Shown here piece after piece: positions 35,048 through 46,100 of a stretch of DNA of 64,000 nt (position 1 is the first letter of the stretch; every line of letters begins with the position of its first letter). This stretch comes from Pollenia angustigena (Eukaryota; Arthropoda; Insecta; Diptera; Polleniidae): NCBI GenBank assembly GCA_930367215.1, contig OV884058.1, positions 105,919,802 through 105,983,801 on the forward strand, written 5' to 3'. Made by a program: the position numbers and the translations under genes. The notes under the pieces were generated by a model. The model worked only from the letters and a program-made list of their open reading frames with translations. It was not told the origin of the DNA and searched no databases.

Positions 35048-35246
35048 CAATGCGAATTGACTAGAAGGTGAGGTCAACTCTACAACTACAATGCTTCTGT
35101 GGTCGGGTTGTCAAAAATATTGCTTGTTAAAAAAAAACAGGGTTGTTTACATAAAAAACCAGTTTGTATACAAACTTTGACAACTCGACCACCGAAAAAA
35201 AACATCACATGTTGACTTGAACCCACCTTCTAGTCAATTCGCCTTG
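35048..35246. mobile_element. CAAGG-type MITE, type c
   Basis: 199 bp. Ends CAATGCGAATTGACTAGAAGG (one change from CAAGG) and complement of CAAGGCGAATTGACTAGAAGG. Perfect 8-bp duplication CTCATGCC (35040-35047, 35247-35254). The body matches 49793-49985. Confidence 0.9.
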
Positions 35247-35334
35247 CTCATGCCATTAACTTTTGTGATTGCACATGCCACTGCGAGTTCATTTTCAAAA
35301 TGTCGTAGAAGCGTCAACTTGAGCAATTTTGTTT

Positions 35335-35478
35335 AGTGCTAGTTCACACTCTTCAAGTTTTAGCCGTCAAGTCTTGAGTTTTTAGGAGAGAAGGGAAAAG
35401 AGAATGCCATTTCTTTTCCTCTCTCTCCTAAAAACTCGAGACTTGACGAGACAAACTTGACGTGTGTGAACCGGCACT
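35335..35478. mobile_element. 144-bp palindromic MITE (AGTGC..GTTCACAC)
   Basis: Ends AGTGCTAGTTCACAC and complement of AGTGCCGGTTCACACACG. Inner arms share CAAGTCTTGAGTTTTTAGGAG. No target duplication recognised. Confidence 0.75.
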
Positions 35479-36314
35479 TACTTCTCAAATTAAAAAAAAG
35501 TACCAGAAAAAAATAGAGTTACCGAGTTAAGCATAATAGCAAATTTTTGGGGAAATTTGTTCATTTATTTATATTAGCATTATTTTAACGATATTAATGC
35601 TCTATTGTTAACAAACTTGATTTTATTTATGCGCGTTTTTAAAAAATTAATCATAATAATTCTTTATTTAGCTAAAACTTCAATAAAAATTTGACAACAA
35701 TCCAGTAAATGTGAATTAAATTTTTAACAGGGTAACATTGCTTATCGTTTTGACATTTACAGCCTGTTCATCGATTTCGAACGTTAACGTTCGCATAGAA
35801 TATTACATTTAAAACAAAAACAAATTTTCGAATTTTATTTTTGTTTTAAATATAATTAACGATATTAATGCGTGAGTGTATTGGTAAAAAAGTGTGAGTG
35901 TATTGAGTTTTTCGAACTGGCAGTGGCATGTGTAAATGCTATCTAGGTTAACGACCAAATTGAAAAACACTGTCATCGGCTGCGTTAGTCACCGTCCAGA
36001 CTTACAATTTTTGTAGCTACAATTTTTTAAATTTCTGCTTTGAAATTGCATAAGTGTCCAGATTATGAAATTCTGGTTTTGCCATTTTTGTATTTTTATC
36101 TTGACTTATTGTTATAAACTTCTTTTTTTCTTAGTGTAAAGCTATCATTCCAGTGAGACTGTTAAATTATTGTATGACAAAGTAGCTTGGCAACCCCATA
36201 CATTGCAATTGTCAATTGATTCATCGTTGTTTTCACTTTTAACAATAAAGCGAAAAATAAATTTTTTTCTCTAGTGTTTTAACTGTGCATCTGTTAATAA
36301 ATTTGTTAAAAACT
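35479..36314. other. upstream region of prefoldin 2, no other gene seen
   Basis: AT-rich. The promoter of the prefoldin gene is expected in the last few hundred bases, but no TATA box or initiator could be assigned with confidence. Confidence 0.35.
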
Positions 36315-36807
36315 ATGAGTAGTGAACAAGTTAAAGATTCTAAAATGAATGAGAAACTTATAGCTGAATTTCAACAGCTCCGCAATGAGCAAAGAAATTT
36401 GGTCAACAACTTAAATACATTGGAAATGGATCTTAAAGAACACAAGTAAGTTTAAGCAAACATAACCTCAATCGTTCTACTATTAAAGTCCTTTTTTATT
36501 TCCTAGAACCGTGATAGACACCCTTCAAACTGTGGATCCAGATTGTAAATGTTATCGTCTAATTGGTGGCGTATTGTGTGAACGCACCGTAAAAGAAGTC
36601 TTACCTCAACTTGTAGAAAATAAGGATTTTATTGAGAAAACCATCACACTGGTTACAGACGATTTAAAAAAAAAAGGTTTGCAAATTAATAAATTCAAAG
36701 AGGAACATAATATAAGAATACGTGGTGAACAATTGGCCGGAGAAGGTCAAAAATCGCAAACAGATGAAAAGAAATCCGAAAATCGTAATGTGTTAGTGTC
36801 CAATTGA
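36315..36807 (+). CDS. Pfdn2: prefoldin subunit 2 (beta-type), two exons
   Basis: Exon 1 is 36315-36445, the 61-bp intron GTAAGT...CCTAG is 36446-36506, and exon 2 is 36507-36807. Together they encode 143 aa ending RNVLVSN, the usual length of prefoldin beta-type subunits. The product is part of the hexameric cytosolic chaperone that hands unfolded actin and tubulin to the CCT chaperonin. The sequence starts MSSEQVKDSKMNEKLIAEFQ and shows the two long coiled-coil helices (FQQLRNEQRNLVNNLNTLEM and KTITLVTDDLKKKGLQINKF). Between them is the conserved beta-hairpin segment CYRLIGGVLCERTVKEVLP. The low-acidity region RIRGE and a polar tail close the protein. Exon 1 leaves two bases (AA) that join A to give Lys at the junction. 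It stands alone on the plus strand, 5.6 kb from the end of Mocs1. Confidence 0.96.
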
Positions 36808-36942
36808 AGCGCTATAATATAAACGAAACGAAGGAGTAAATTTATAAAACTTCCATGTTTAAAGTAGCCAGGTTGGGGCCTGGAAGTCCTAATTTCTTTG
36901 TTTTTTGTCGATTATTAAAACAATCACATTTTGTTTATTTTA

Positions 36943-36948
36943 AATAAA
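36943..36948 (+). promoter_or_regulatory. poly(A) signal AATAAA of the prefoldin 2 gene
   Basis: AATAAA 136 bp after the stop codon, the first canonical signal downstream. Confidence 0.7.
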
Positions 36949-36959
36949 GCCTTTAAAAT

Positions 36960-37640
36960 GGACTGGATTAATAAACGAAACGTATTTGCAATAAATAATA
37001 CTTGTGTGTTTAGTTTTTAAAACTAATGTATGAAAAATAATATTAGTTTAAATAAAAAAAGAAAAACTAAAAAGTATTTATTATATTTTTTTTTTAAGTT
37101 GATGAATTAACTAATTTTTCGATAATTTATATACATATCGCACTTGTTCAAGAATACTGTATTAACTCAAAATTTAAAAATTATCAGAAAAAGCAAAACT
37201 ATTTTTAACTTTACATGAAAGGCATATAAAAAAGAAATTTTAAACCAACCGTTTCAAGACAACTGAACCGATTTTACTGAAATCTTCACTTTAATATCCT
37301 TATTATCCGGCGCTTAACATAGAATATAAAGGCCTTATTCATAAATAATATTTCATATTTAAAACAGGTTAATAAGACCAATTTTATATGAAAATTTGTT
37401 TAATTAACATTTTATAAAACTGGAATATTTTTATGAATAAGGGGGTAAATATTTGGTAGTTTTAAAGTAGGCGTGGCACCTTCCTTACAAAGAAAATCGG
37501 CCCAATTATGAATACAATTTCCCCTGGAGTTTTTTTCCTTTTCCCATTTTTACAATTGAATTTACATAGGAAAAATGGGAGAAAAGAGAAAACTCCCGGG
37601 GAATTTTTTTAACATACTTGGGCTGAATATGAATAACCCT
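36960..37640. other. no gene seen
   Basis: AT-rich 3' flank of prefoldin 2. Around 37510-37610 a short imperfect inverted repeat (CCCCTGGAGTTTTTT.../...AAAACTCCCGGGG) is present. Confidence 0.4.
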
Positions 37641-37689
37641 ATATCTGGCGATTGATTAAAGTAACAAGCATACAATTTGAAACAAATAA

Positions 37690-38340
37690 CTTGGCTACCA
37701 ATACACAACATCTGCCAAAAAGTGGACTGGATTGGACAAGTGGGCGTGGCAATAAAGTTTTCTGTATATCTGAAGGTAATTGACAAATTTTCCAAATTTG
37801 CACAGCTGCCAGCCACAACCTCTGAAAAAATGTCTGGGATTGAAGAAGTGAGAGTTGCACATTACAAACAAATATGTACATTATAGATTTCTGTATATCT
37901 GGAGAACGACAAAAGCAAGTTTCCAAATTGGGTACATGCATTTTGGTTGTAAATACACAACATCTGACAAAATGTGCGCGGGATTGGAGAAGTAGGCGTG
38001 TCACAAAAACAGATTTATTTATATCTAAAGAACCGTAAGAGAAAAGTTATACAAATTTGGTGCACACGGCTTAAAGCACTGTTGCCAATTTAGGTACAAA
38101 CATCTAAGTTATCAATACACAACATAGGACAAAATGTGGGCGGGATTGGATAACTGGGAGTTCCGCAATTTCCATAAAAATACAAAATATATTTCTGTAT
38201 GTCTTGAGAACCGTAGTAGACAAAGTTTCTAAATTGAGTGGGATTGGAAATTTGGCGTGGCACAAAAACAGATTTCTTTATGTCTGGAAAACGGAAGTTG
38301 AAAAATTGTGTAAATTTCTTACACATGCTTGGGTTGTTAA
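37690..38340. repeat. diverged tandem repeat, about 5 units of roughly 130 bp
   Basis: Each unit carries an ACACAACAT, a GGGATTGGA..GTGGGCGTGGCA-like block and a CTGTATATCTGAAGAACC-like block, with strong divergence. Open frames on either strand are by-products of the repeat. Confidence 0.6.
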
Positions 38341-38703
38341 TGCAACAAATTCGTAAAAACGTCTGTTACTTTTTTGAAGTTCGGCCCTTTTAGGGAGTAA
38401 ACTGGTAAATCCTGTATTTTTAAACATTTTTGTCACACCATATATCTTTAAAACCAATAAACATAGAAATAAAATTATATCATATTCGCAACTTCTCTAA
38501 AAAATACAAAAAGAATTTGGTACTTTTTCGAAATTCGAAACATTTAGGGTGATAAAATTGTACCAATTTTGGTATTTTTTTAAAAAACATTTTTCTGCAT
38601 TCATTGACATATTGCCACCTGAAATGCAAAATAACGTAACAACACTTTTCAAAAGGTTCCATGAGAGGCAAAAAACTTTATAAAATCGTTTGAATTTCTT
38701 TAA

Positions 38704-38843
38704 CCCATTAGCGCCCAATTTTTATTTTATAGGTTGCTAGCTATTTTTGAAAAATAAAATTTTATTTATTCCATTTTCTTTCAATTTTTATTTATTTAAT
38801 TATTTGTGTATGTTCCCAAATGGTATCATTGGGCGCTAATGAG
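38704..38843. mobile_element. 140-bp MITE, possibly piggyBac-type
   Basis: Ends CCCATTAGCGCCCAAT and complement of CTCATTAGCGCCCAAT. Flanked by TTAA on the left (38700-38703) and TCAA on the right (38844-38847), so one change from a TTAA duplication, which is typical for piggyBac. Confidence 0.62.
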
Positions 38844-39627
38844 TCAATAAAGTCGCCATTTTCGATCGCAGAGATTTTTATGCACATGTTGTTGTTTAAT
38901 ACAATGAACAAAAATCAATTTCGAATTTTTTTTTTAATCATAGGTGACGATATACATTCGTATTAAATTATGGGCTCCCACCACTGATGGGATTTGTGGT
39001 ACAATTGTATTAAATTTGGCACAAACGAAACTTCATGGGTACACTGGTACAATTCTTCCCGTTTTGATACAATTTAAAAAAAAAATACCCACGAAGTTTT
39101 ATCATTTCTTTGAGGTGGATAAACTAACCTTTCTTTTCAATAATAAAAATTTGACCAGAACTACCAAAAATTAAATTATTGTTAAACTATGTACATACAT
39201 ACATAAGTATACATATCGAGCCCTTATAGCAAAAATTATGTAACCAACAAAAATAAAATTTTACAGGAGAAGATTTTTTTTAAATATTTTTAAATAAAAC
39301 AAGTGTAGGGTTTTGTTTGAAAATGCTTTTGCTCTTATTTCGTAAGGGTACTTCCCAGAGATATGAGATTTTTAGAGATGATGCAAATGATCAAAAATTA
39401 TCGATTTTCATCAAAAAACAAAAATCTAAAATGTTGTTGGTTACATCATTTTTGCTATTAGGGCTCGATATGTACCCGTATCCCTGTAGAAGCCTAGGAT
39501 TAAGTTTCTCCAAATCGCCACTTTAGTCGATTGTTTTGGTGCCACTGTCAACCAAGTTTCTACATTTTTGTCTGCCTTTGAGAAAAAAAAGAAATAGACA
39601 AATTTTTGCGTTTTCTTAATTTTTTTA

Positions 39628-39800
39628 CCCACACCACAATAGTGGAGAGGATATTATGCGATTGTGCTGATGTGTGTAACACAACAAAATTATACTTTCT
39701 GAGTCGATTTAACGATGTCCCTCCGTCCAGCTGGCTAGCTGGTTAACTGTCCATGTAACCTTCTGCGTAAAATACAGGTAGGTTTTAATTTATAAGGACA
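39628..39800. repeat. second copy of the ACCCACACCACAA dispersed repeat
   Basis: Same ordered blocks as 26806-27000: ACCCACACCACAA, GTGCTGATGTGTGTAACAC, AACGATGTCCCTCCG, GCTGGCTAGCTGG. Confidence 0.65.
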
Positions 39801-41207
39801 ATGCCTACAAAAAATGGTTAGAATCGGCCTATAATTTCACGTGTCCCTATACAAAATTCTTTCCGGAATAGTGTTTGTGACTATAACTTTTACAATAGCC
39901 ATTTTGGCGAGACAAAATGTTGCGCTGGTGGGTCCAAAATTAACCAGAGGTCCCTTATAACCCCCTTCCTAAAATCACTTAAAGGCAAACAAATCTCATA
40001 TAGATGAAGATATCTTAGTAATAAAAACATAATTTTGTTCTGGCGGGTCCATGATAGCCCATGAGTCTGACTTTCGAAAACTTGTCTGTATATGCTCGGG
40101 CTTGACAAACTATAATTTCTTATTTGTTTTGTTTTTGTTAAATAAAAAAGTGTTATGAATTCTTACTATGTATGCTTTTTTATTTTATAGCGAAATTTTG
40201 GAACAATTTGGTACAATTTTGTGAGAAAAAAAGTATCAAAAAGGATAAATACGGGAACTTAAATGTCATTCTTTTACTTTTGTGTTATACGTGTGATACT
40301 TTTTGAATTTTTATGATGAAGGTCCTGAGTGAATATCAATCTTTAAGATGACAAATGTTGGAACTTTTTTGTTTAAAACTAGAGTCATAAGCTTTGGCAT
40401 AAAAATATGTTCACGAAAGAAAAGGAGACGATAACGAAGTAGCGGGTTAAATGCTATGTAGTATTATATAAATTTCTTAAACAAATTTAAAATACAATTC
40501 ACAATTGATTTTTTCTTTATTTCCAAAATCCCTGCTAGCATTTGGAAGATTGTTTTTTAAAAAATCAGAGTAATGAGTCTTTTTCGAGTACTTTTGGTGA
40601 TGAAAAACTTATTAATCAGCTACACGCTTAAAAATAGACTCGAAAATGACTCACGCTTATGATTCTAAAGTGTTTGATTTAAAATGCAATAACAAATCGT
40701 ATTGAAACCATAAATGGATCATCTTGGCGCTTAAAATATGAGTATTTCATCCGTTATATATAATCAAATTTTGCGCAGCTAGAAGGTTGTAAACTGTTGA
40801 TCACAAATTGATTATGCATGCGTTCGAAAAGTGATTACTTTTTTTGTTATTTATGATCATATTTTGCGCAGATGGATAATTAAAAAGTGTTTGTTATTTT
40901 TTTGTATGGCAATCTCCAACGAATCATCCAGGTGCTTAAAATGTGAGTTTATAATCAAATTTTACGCAGCTAGAAGATTGAAAACTGCTTGGATATTAAA
41001 AAAGTACTTGTTAAGTTTTTACAGGAATTTTTTTGTTTTTTTGTAAAGTAAATGTCTAAAAATTAAATTTTTCTTCATTCATAAAATTACCAAGAAGAGG
41101 AAAAGCTGCAACAATTTGTAAGTATATAAAATTTAAAAAAACAAGCAAACAATTAGACTAGCTCAATAGTCATACTAATTTCTTATTAAAAACTTTTACA
41201 TTTTCAG

Positions 41208-41322
41208 AAAGAATATATTTCAAAACCCGGTGGTGTAGAACCGGCCGAATGTTTGCATAGTTGGAAAAGGACCAGCACTAAGCCTAGCGCCGAGCAGTGT
41301 TTCCTTATAACAACAATTAAAA
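41208..41322 (+). other. possible orphan exon, 115 nt, unrecognised
   Basis: Bounded by TTTTCAG and GTAGGT, this stretch is open in one frame (KEYISKPGGVEPAECLHSWK and RTSTKPSAEQCFLITTIK) and is clearly more GC-rich than its surroundings. It is inside a TIR composite. It could be a captured exon or chance; no neighbouring exon is convincing. Confidence 0.3.
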
Positions 41323-41524
41323 GTAGGTATATAATAACATACATATGTTATTAAAAATAAATTACAAATAGTTTTCGTTTTAGATATTTTTCATCTTTAA
41401 TTTAAGAGCAAAGAAACGAATGGCATTCTACAAAAGCATTTTGTTCATGCTAAAGATAGGGTGGCAAAAAGAAAAAAAAAAACAAATTAAATTTTTCACT
41501 TTTATTAGTATATGTATAATTTAA

Positions 41525-41574
41525 GTATAATTATATTTGTATTATTATTAATACTATAACTATTACTATTATTA

Positions 41575-41614
<40 letters not shown>

Positions 41615-41640
41615 GTATTATTATTAGCATTATTAGAATT
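41525..41640. repeat. (ATT)n microsatellite
   Basis: Interrupted run of ATT/TTA triplets, longest clean part around 41575-41615. Confidence 0.9.
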
Positions 41641-42438
41641 TTTTTTTGTTGGATTAATTTATTGTTTTTAATAAATTTAAATGTACATATAAAAAATTTT
41701 TTTACTGCCTGTTTTTAGAACGCGAGTGCAAAAGTGACTCGTTTAATTAAAATTTAACATTTCAAAATTTTTGTTTGTTTTAAATGTTAATTAAACGAGT
41801 CACTTTTGTAAGAAAAAAGAACTGAAAGATGTCAAATACGATTACCAATACCACTCATAAATGACTCGAAAAACGATTGCAATCTATGTAGAAATTACTC
41901 TTAAATTAATAGAAATAGACTAATAAATGACTCGTATATGAAGCGAAATAAGACTGAAAAATGACTCAAAAAACGATCGCAAAAAACATAGAAAAGGCTC
42001 TTAAATGAATAGAAAAAAACTGATACATTTTTTTAACAAGACTCCTAAATAACAAAAAACCTACTGATTAATGACTCATAGGCGATTAGAAATATGTCTT
42101 ATAAATGAATCGAAAAAGACGCAGAAAATAAGTTAAAAAAGACTGATAAATGACTAGAAAATGATCATATATACCATTAGAAAAGAATCTAAAATGACTC
42201 TAAACTAATTAAAAAAACTTATCATAAATTACTCATCAAGAAGAGTCGCGGGTAGGGTACCATTTTCTACCGACAAAAGTATCATTTATGATCAGAAAAT
42301 GAGCGCATATTCTGATTTTTTAATCGCGTTGAAGAGTCAAAAAAGACTCGATTATGATTAAAAATTTTACAAAATGTTAGCTGGGATATGTATCACAAAA
42401 AATTCTATCAATATGTATGCATGTGTATATGTAATCTT

Positions 42439-43115
42439 TTATATACTATCTTGTCTCCTTTTAAAATCACCTCTCTGACCACCAGATTTAGACATTAGTT
42501 TTATTTCCTTTATAACCATATTATGTGTAACGGCTTTGCACATATCATAAACAGTGAGAGCGGCTATCGAAACAGCAGTTAAAGCTTCCATTTCAACGCC
42601 AGTTTGGCCCGAACAACGTACCGTTGCATCTAACACAACAATATGATTTTCAACATCCAATAAAGCATTTACTTTTACTGAAGATATGGTAATATTATGA
42701 CATAAGGGAATTAAGTCCGATGTCTTTTTAGCGCCTAAAATGCCAGCTAATTGAGCTACACTTAAAACATCGCCTTTCTTTAAATTGTTCGTATGTATGA
42801 GTTCAGCAACATCAGGACCTACATATATCTTAGCCCTTGCTTGGGCATGTCGTATAGTAAATGGTTTATTCGATACATCAACCATAGAAGCTTTACCCGT
42901 TGTAGCATCAACATGAGTTAAAAGTTTTGTGTAAGTACAATAGTTATGAGTGGATAAGGCAGCAGCAGTTCCTTTCTTGGTGTTGAATGCCTGTGTCAAT
43001 AACAACGTATTTGTGCTACTAATTAATGATAATGATGATGATGATGACAGTGCCAATGGTAGTGTTATTGGGTTTACCATTTTTGAAAGATAGAAATGAC
43101 AATTAATGGGTGGAG
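42439..43115 (-). CDS. Mocs1: Mocs1 last exon, MoaC (MOCS1B) half
   Basis: The acceptor AATTTACAG precedes 43115; the first two bases complete an Ala codon with the G left by exon 4. Eleven codons then lead to an internal ATG at 43080, which alone would give a 213-aa MOCS1B. MoaC-type residues are present: the Lys of KKGD, His of PLCH, the Glu pair of GVEMEAL and Lys of DMCKA. The end GGQRGDF is typical of animal MOCS1B. The stop is at 42439-42441. Confidence 0.95.
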
Positions 43116-46100
43116 CTGTAAATTAAAAGAAAATTTATTTTTTTAAATCGTGTGTGTAGTTGACAATATAAATTAACTACCCACCTAACTTGCGGAATTT
43201 ATCCACCAATTAAGATCATTGGACGATTTTCCATTTGCGACAGATTTAACATGCCTATAATTAATTCAATTTACTATGATGTTTAACAAATACAAAATCT
43301 TCCAATGATTTTATTTTACTACTTAGCAGTTTAATAAACAGTTCTTTTTGAAAATACCATTGGACTTTATTCAATATCCTTTATAGAGTTCGTTTTTTTT
43401 CTAAATGGACTTTTAATAGTCAATCAAAGTAGCTCATATTTTTTTATTAAAAAAGTCTTTAACAGAAAGCGAATTACCGAAAATAGTCTAACAGAGAACC
43501 ATTTTTTATTTTTCTAGAGCAAAGTTTTCTTTTCTTATAAAGAAAATTTGGCAAAAGTGCAAAAAAAGAAAAAAACCATAATTAAAATTTAAGGGGGCTG
43601 AGGCCCGTGGGGCCGCCTGGACCCAAAAAAACGCCCCGCCCACTTAGTGGAATGTTTGGGTACTCAAATTAAAGGTAATTGTACAAGAAACAATTTAGGG
43701 CGGGCCGGACTTTTGGGGCCCTCTGGGTCAAAAAAAAGTGCCCCCATCCACTTACATACATATATGTGTAGGTACTCAAATTAAAGGTAGTTTGATCACG
43801 ATTGTAAATAATTTGTTTTAATTTGGATTTTTTAATCAGGCATGTTCTGTAAATCACAAGATTTCAAATCAGTTGTGATTTTGAAATCACAATTGTGATA
43901 AGTGGGTGTTTTGAAAACACAAAAAGTTTTAACTTAGTTAATAATGGTGGAAAAAAATAAGCAAGTCATTTTAAATCGGCGGGCAATTGGCTGACTGGTT
44001 TAAAATAACAATTATGAAAGAAGCGTTTTTTCCAGAACACCTTTTTTGTGATTTCAAATCACTTTCACAAAAAGTGATTTTCAGAACATGCCTGAATGTT
44101 TTATGTTCGATTTAAAAAAAAAAAAAATTATTTTTTTTGTAACTAATAGCCTATTTCCGATGTGCTAAAGAATTCTTTTCTGAGTAGCCGGCCTTCAGCC
44201 GGGCGCATGGATTTTCTCATCTATGGAACAACAAAAACCGGCTTCGCTAACTAAAGCTTCTCTGCATAGCCGGCCTTCGGCCTGGCGCAAGGATTTTCAG
44301 CTCTATGGTATAAAAAAGACCGGTTTCGCTAACTAAAGCTTCTCTGCATAGCCGGCCTTCGGCCGGGCGCAAGGATTTTCTCCTCTATGGTACAACAAAC
44401 ACCGGCTTCGCTAACTAAAGCTTTTCTGCACCTAAAAGATACCTAAATTTATTAAGCTTATATATCCTCTCATATCAAATATACTCCTTCATGTTGTGAA
44501 CACAATTTTCACTGTTTCTACTTTCCCTACATCATGGAAATTGGCACGGGTTGTACCTATACCAAAAGCAGGCAGCTTTGATATTGATAATTTGAGGCCA
44601 GTAAGCATACTGCCCGCAATATCAAAAATTGTTGAAACTCTTATTAAAGACCAAATTTTACGGCATAATAATGAATCCAATTTATTGCATCCAAATCAAT
44701 TTGCCTTTCGTAATAATTATAATTCTACCTCATTGCTACTTTCTCTTACCGATTCTGCTAGAAGGCACTTAAATGAGCGCAGGCGCTGCGTGATGGTTTC
44801 ATTGGATCTTAGTAAAGCTTTTGACAGTATTGATCACTACAGATTGCTGTGTAAATTAAGGGAAACATTCAATTTTTCTAGGACTGCTTGCAAATTAATT
44901 TTTTCCTATCTTCATGAACGTTTTCAATACATTTCGTTAAATGATACTGTTTCTAATATAGGTGCTGCGACCTCTGGGGTACCCCAAGGTTCCGTCTTAG
45001 GGCCTTTGTTTTTTATAATGTACTTTAATGAATGCATTGAAATTATGTGTAACAACTTTTGTCAGTCGTATGTTTTTGCCGATGATGTGCAACTATTATT
45101 TTATGAGGCCAATCCAGGATATGATTTTGAGTCAGCTGTTAATAGTCATTTACTAAGAATTTCAAACTGGATGTCAGCTAATAATCTTTCAATAAATCCT
45201 ACTAAAACCAAAGCTATTCAGTTTGCTATCAGTAATCATGTCTGTCAACAGCTATCAATTTATATAAATGGTGAGGCTATTCAATTTGTAGATAATTTAA
45301 AATGTCTTGGAGTTTATCTTGATCGATATCTTTCATTTGAACGGCACGTTAACCATCTTTCCTGCAAGACGTTTTTAATTCTAAGAAGATTGTACTCCCT
45401 TGGTTCATATATACCAAAGTACATAAAACGTCGTGTAGCTTATGCTCTCCTCATGTCTAATTTAAATTATGGTATTGAGATTTTTTCTGGTTCATCGATC
45501 TCTGTCCTAAATAAATTTGAACGGATATTTAACAGAATATTGCGATTTGTATATAGTCTTAGAATTCGTGATCACGTTACTAGTTGCGCCTTGGAATTTT
45601 TAGGATGTACGTTTAAGAATTATGTACTGCTGCGTACATTGCTTTTCTTTTTTAAAACTCTTAAATGTGGTGTTCCCTTTGAATTATGTCGTAACTTTAA
45701 TTTTTTGCGTTCGTCTAGAAATCCTCATATATTAATTCCTCTTATCCATTATGACATTTTCTCACGTTCATTTTTAGTAAGAGTTGCGAGAACTTGGAAT
45801 AGTTTACCTCTTGAACTTAAATCTTTTTCACATTCTTTCAGTACTTATAAGAGAATTCTGTTAAATCACAAAAATCTCTAGCTGGGACAATCTTTAATCG
45901 TTTATATGTTGAAATGATTGTGTTGTTTGGGTTAAGAACCATACTTTTAATTAAAATATATACAGGAGCTTTAGTTATAAGACAATAGAAATTGACATAG
46001 TGATTTATTAATGTATTTTCTTTGTAATACTTTATTTTTGGCCGAGAAGGCTTTTTGTATTACCTGTTGAAATAAAATAAATAAAATAAAAGATACTTAA

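Larger units (their letters stand above)
38341..40460 (+). mobile_element. Helitron-like repeat relic, interrupted
   Basis: Shares ordered blocks with the element at 60767-63591: TTTTTTGAAGTTCGGCCC, AACCAATAAACATAGAAA, GGTACTTTTTCGAAATTCG, and finally GGAGACGATAACGAAG and GCGGGTTAAATGCTA near 40455. Interrupted by the MITE 38704-38843 and by other repeat sequence. Boundaries are approximate. Confidence 0.5.
40535..42386. mobile_element. large TIR composite rich in GACTCG motifs
   Basis: Left CTGCTAGCATTTGGAAGATTG and right complement of CAGCTAACATTTTGTAAAATT are imperfect inverted ends. Both sides contain many GACTCG/CGAGTC motifs (40575-40640 and 41735-42350). A palindrome AAAAGTGACTCGTTTAATTA lies at 41730-41815. 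No transposase found. Confidence 0.5.

Noticed and set aside
34960..35945. CTTTACACATGC...GCATGTGTAAATG as ends of a 980-bp element
   Set aside because: The inverted similarity is short and imperfect, the flanks show no duplication, and two unrelated MITEs lie inside; not enough to call.
37562..38004. antisense frames of 84 and 121 codons
   Set aside because: They read through a diverged tandem repeat on the wrong strand and repeat the same peptide pieces, an artefact of the repeat.
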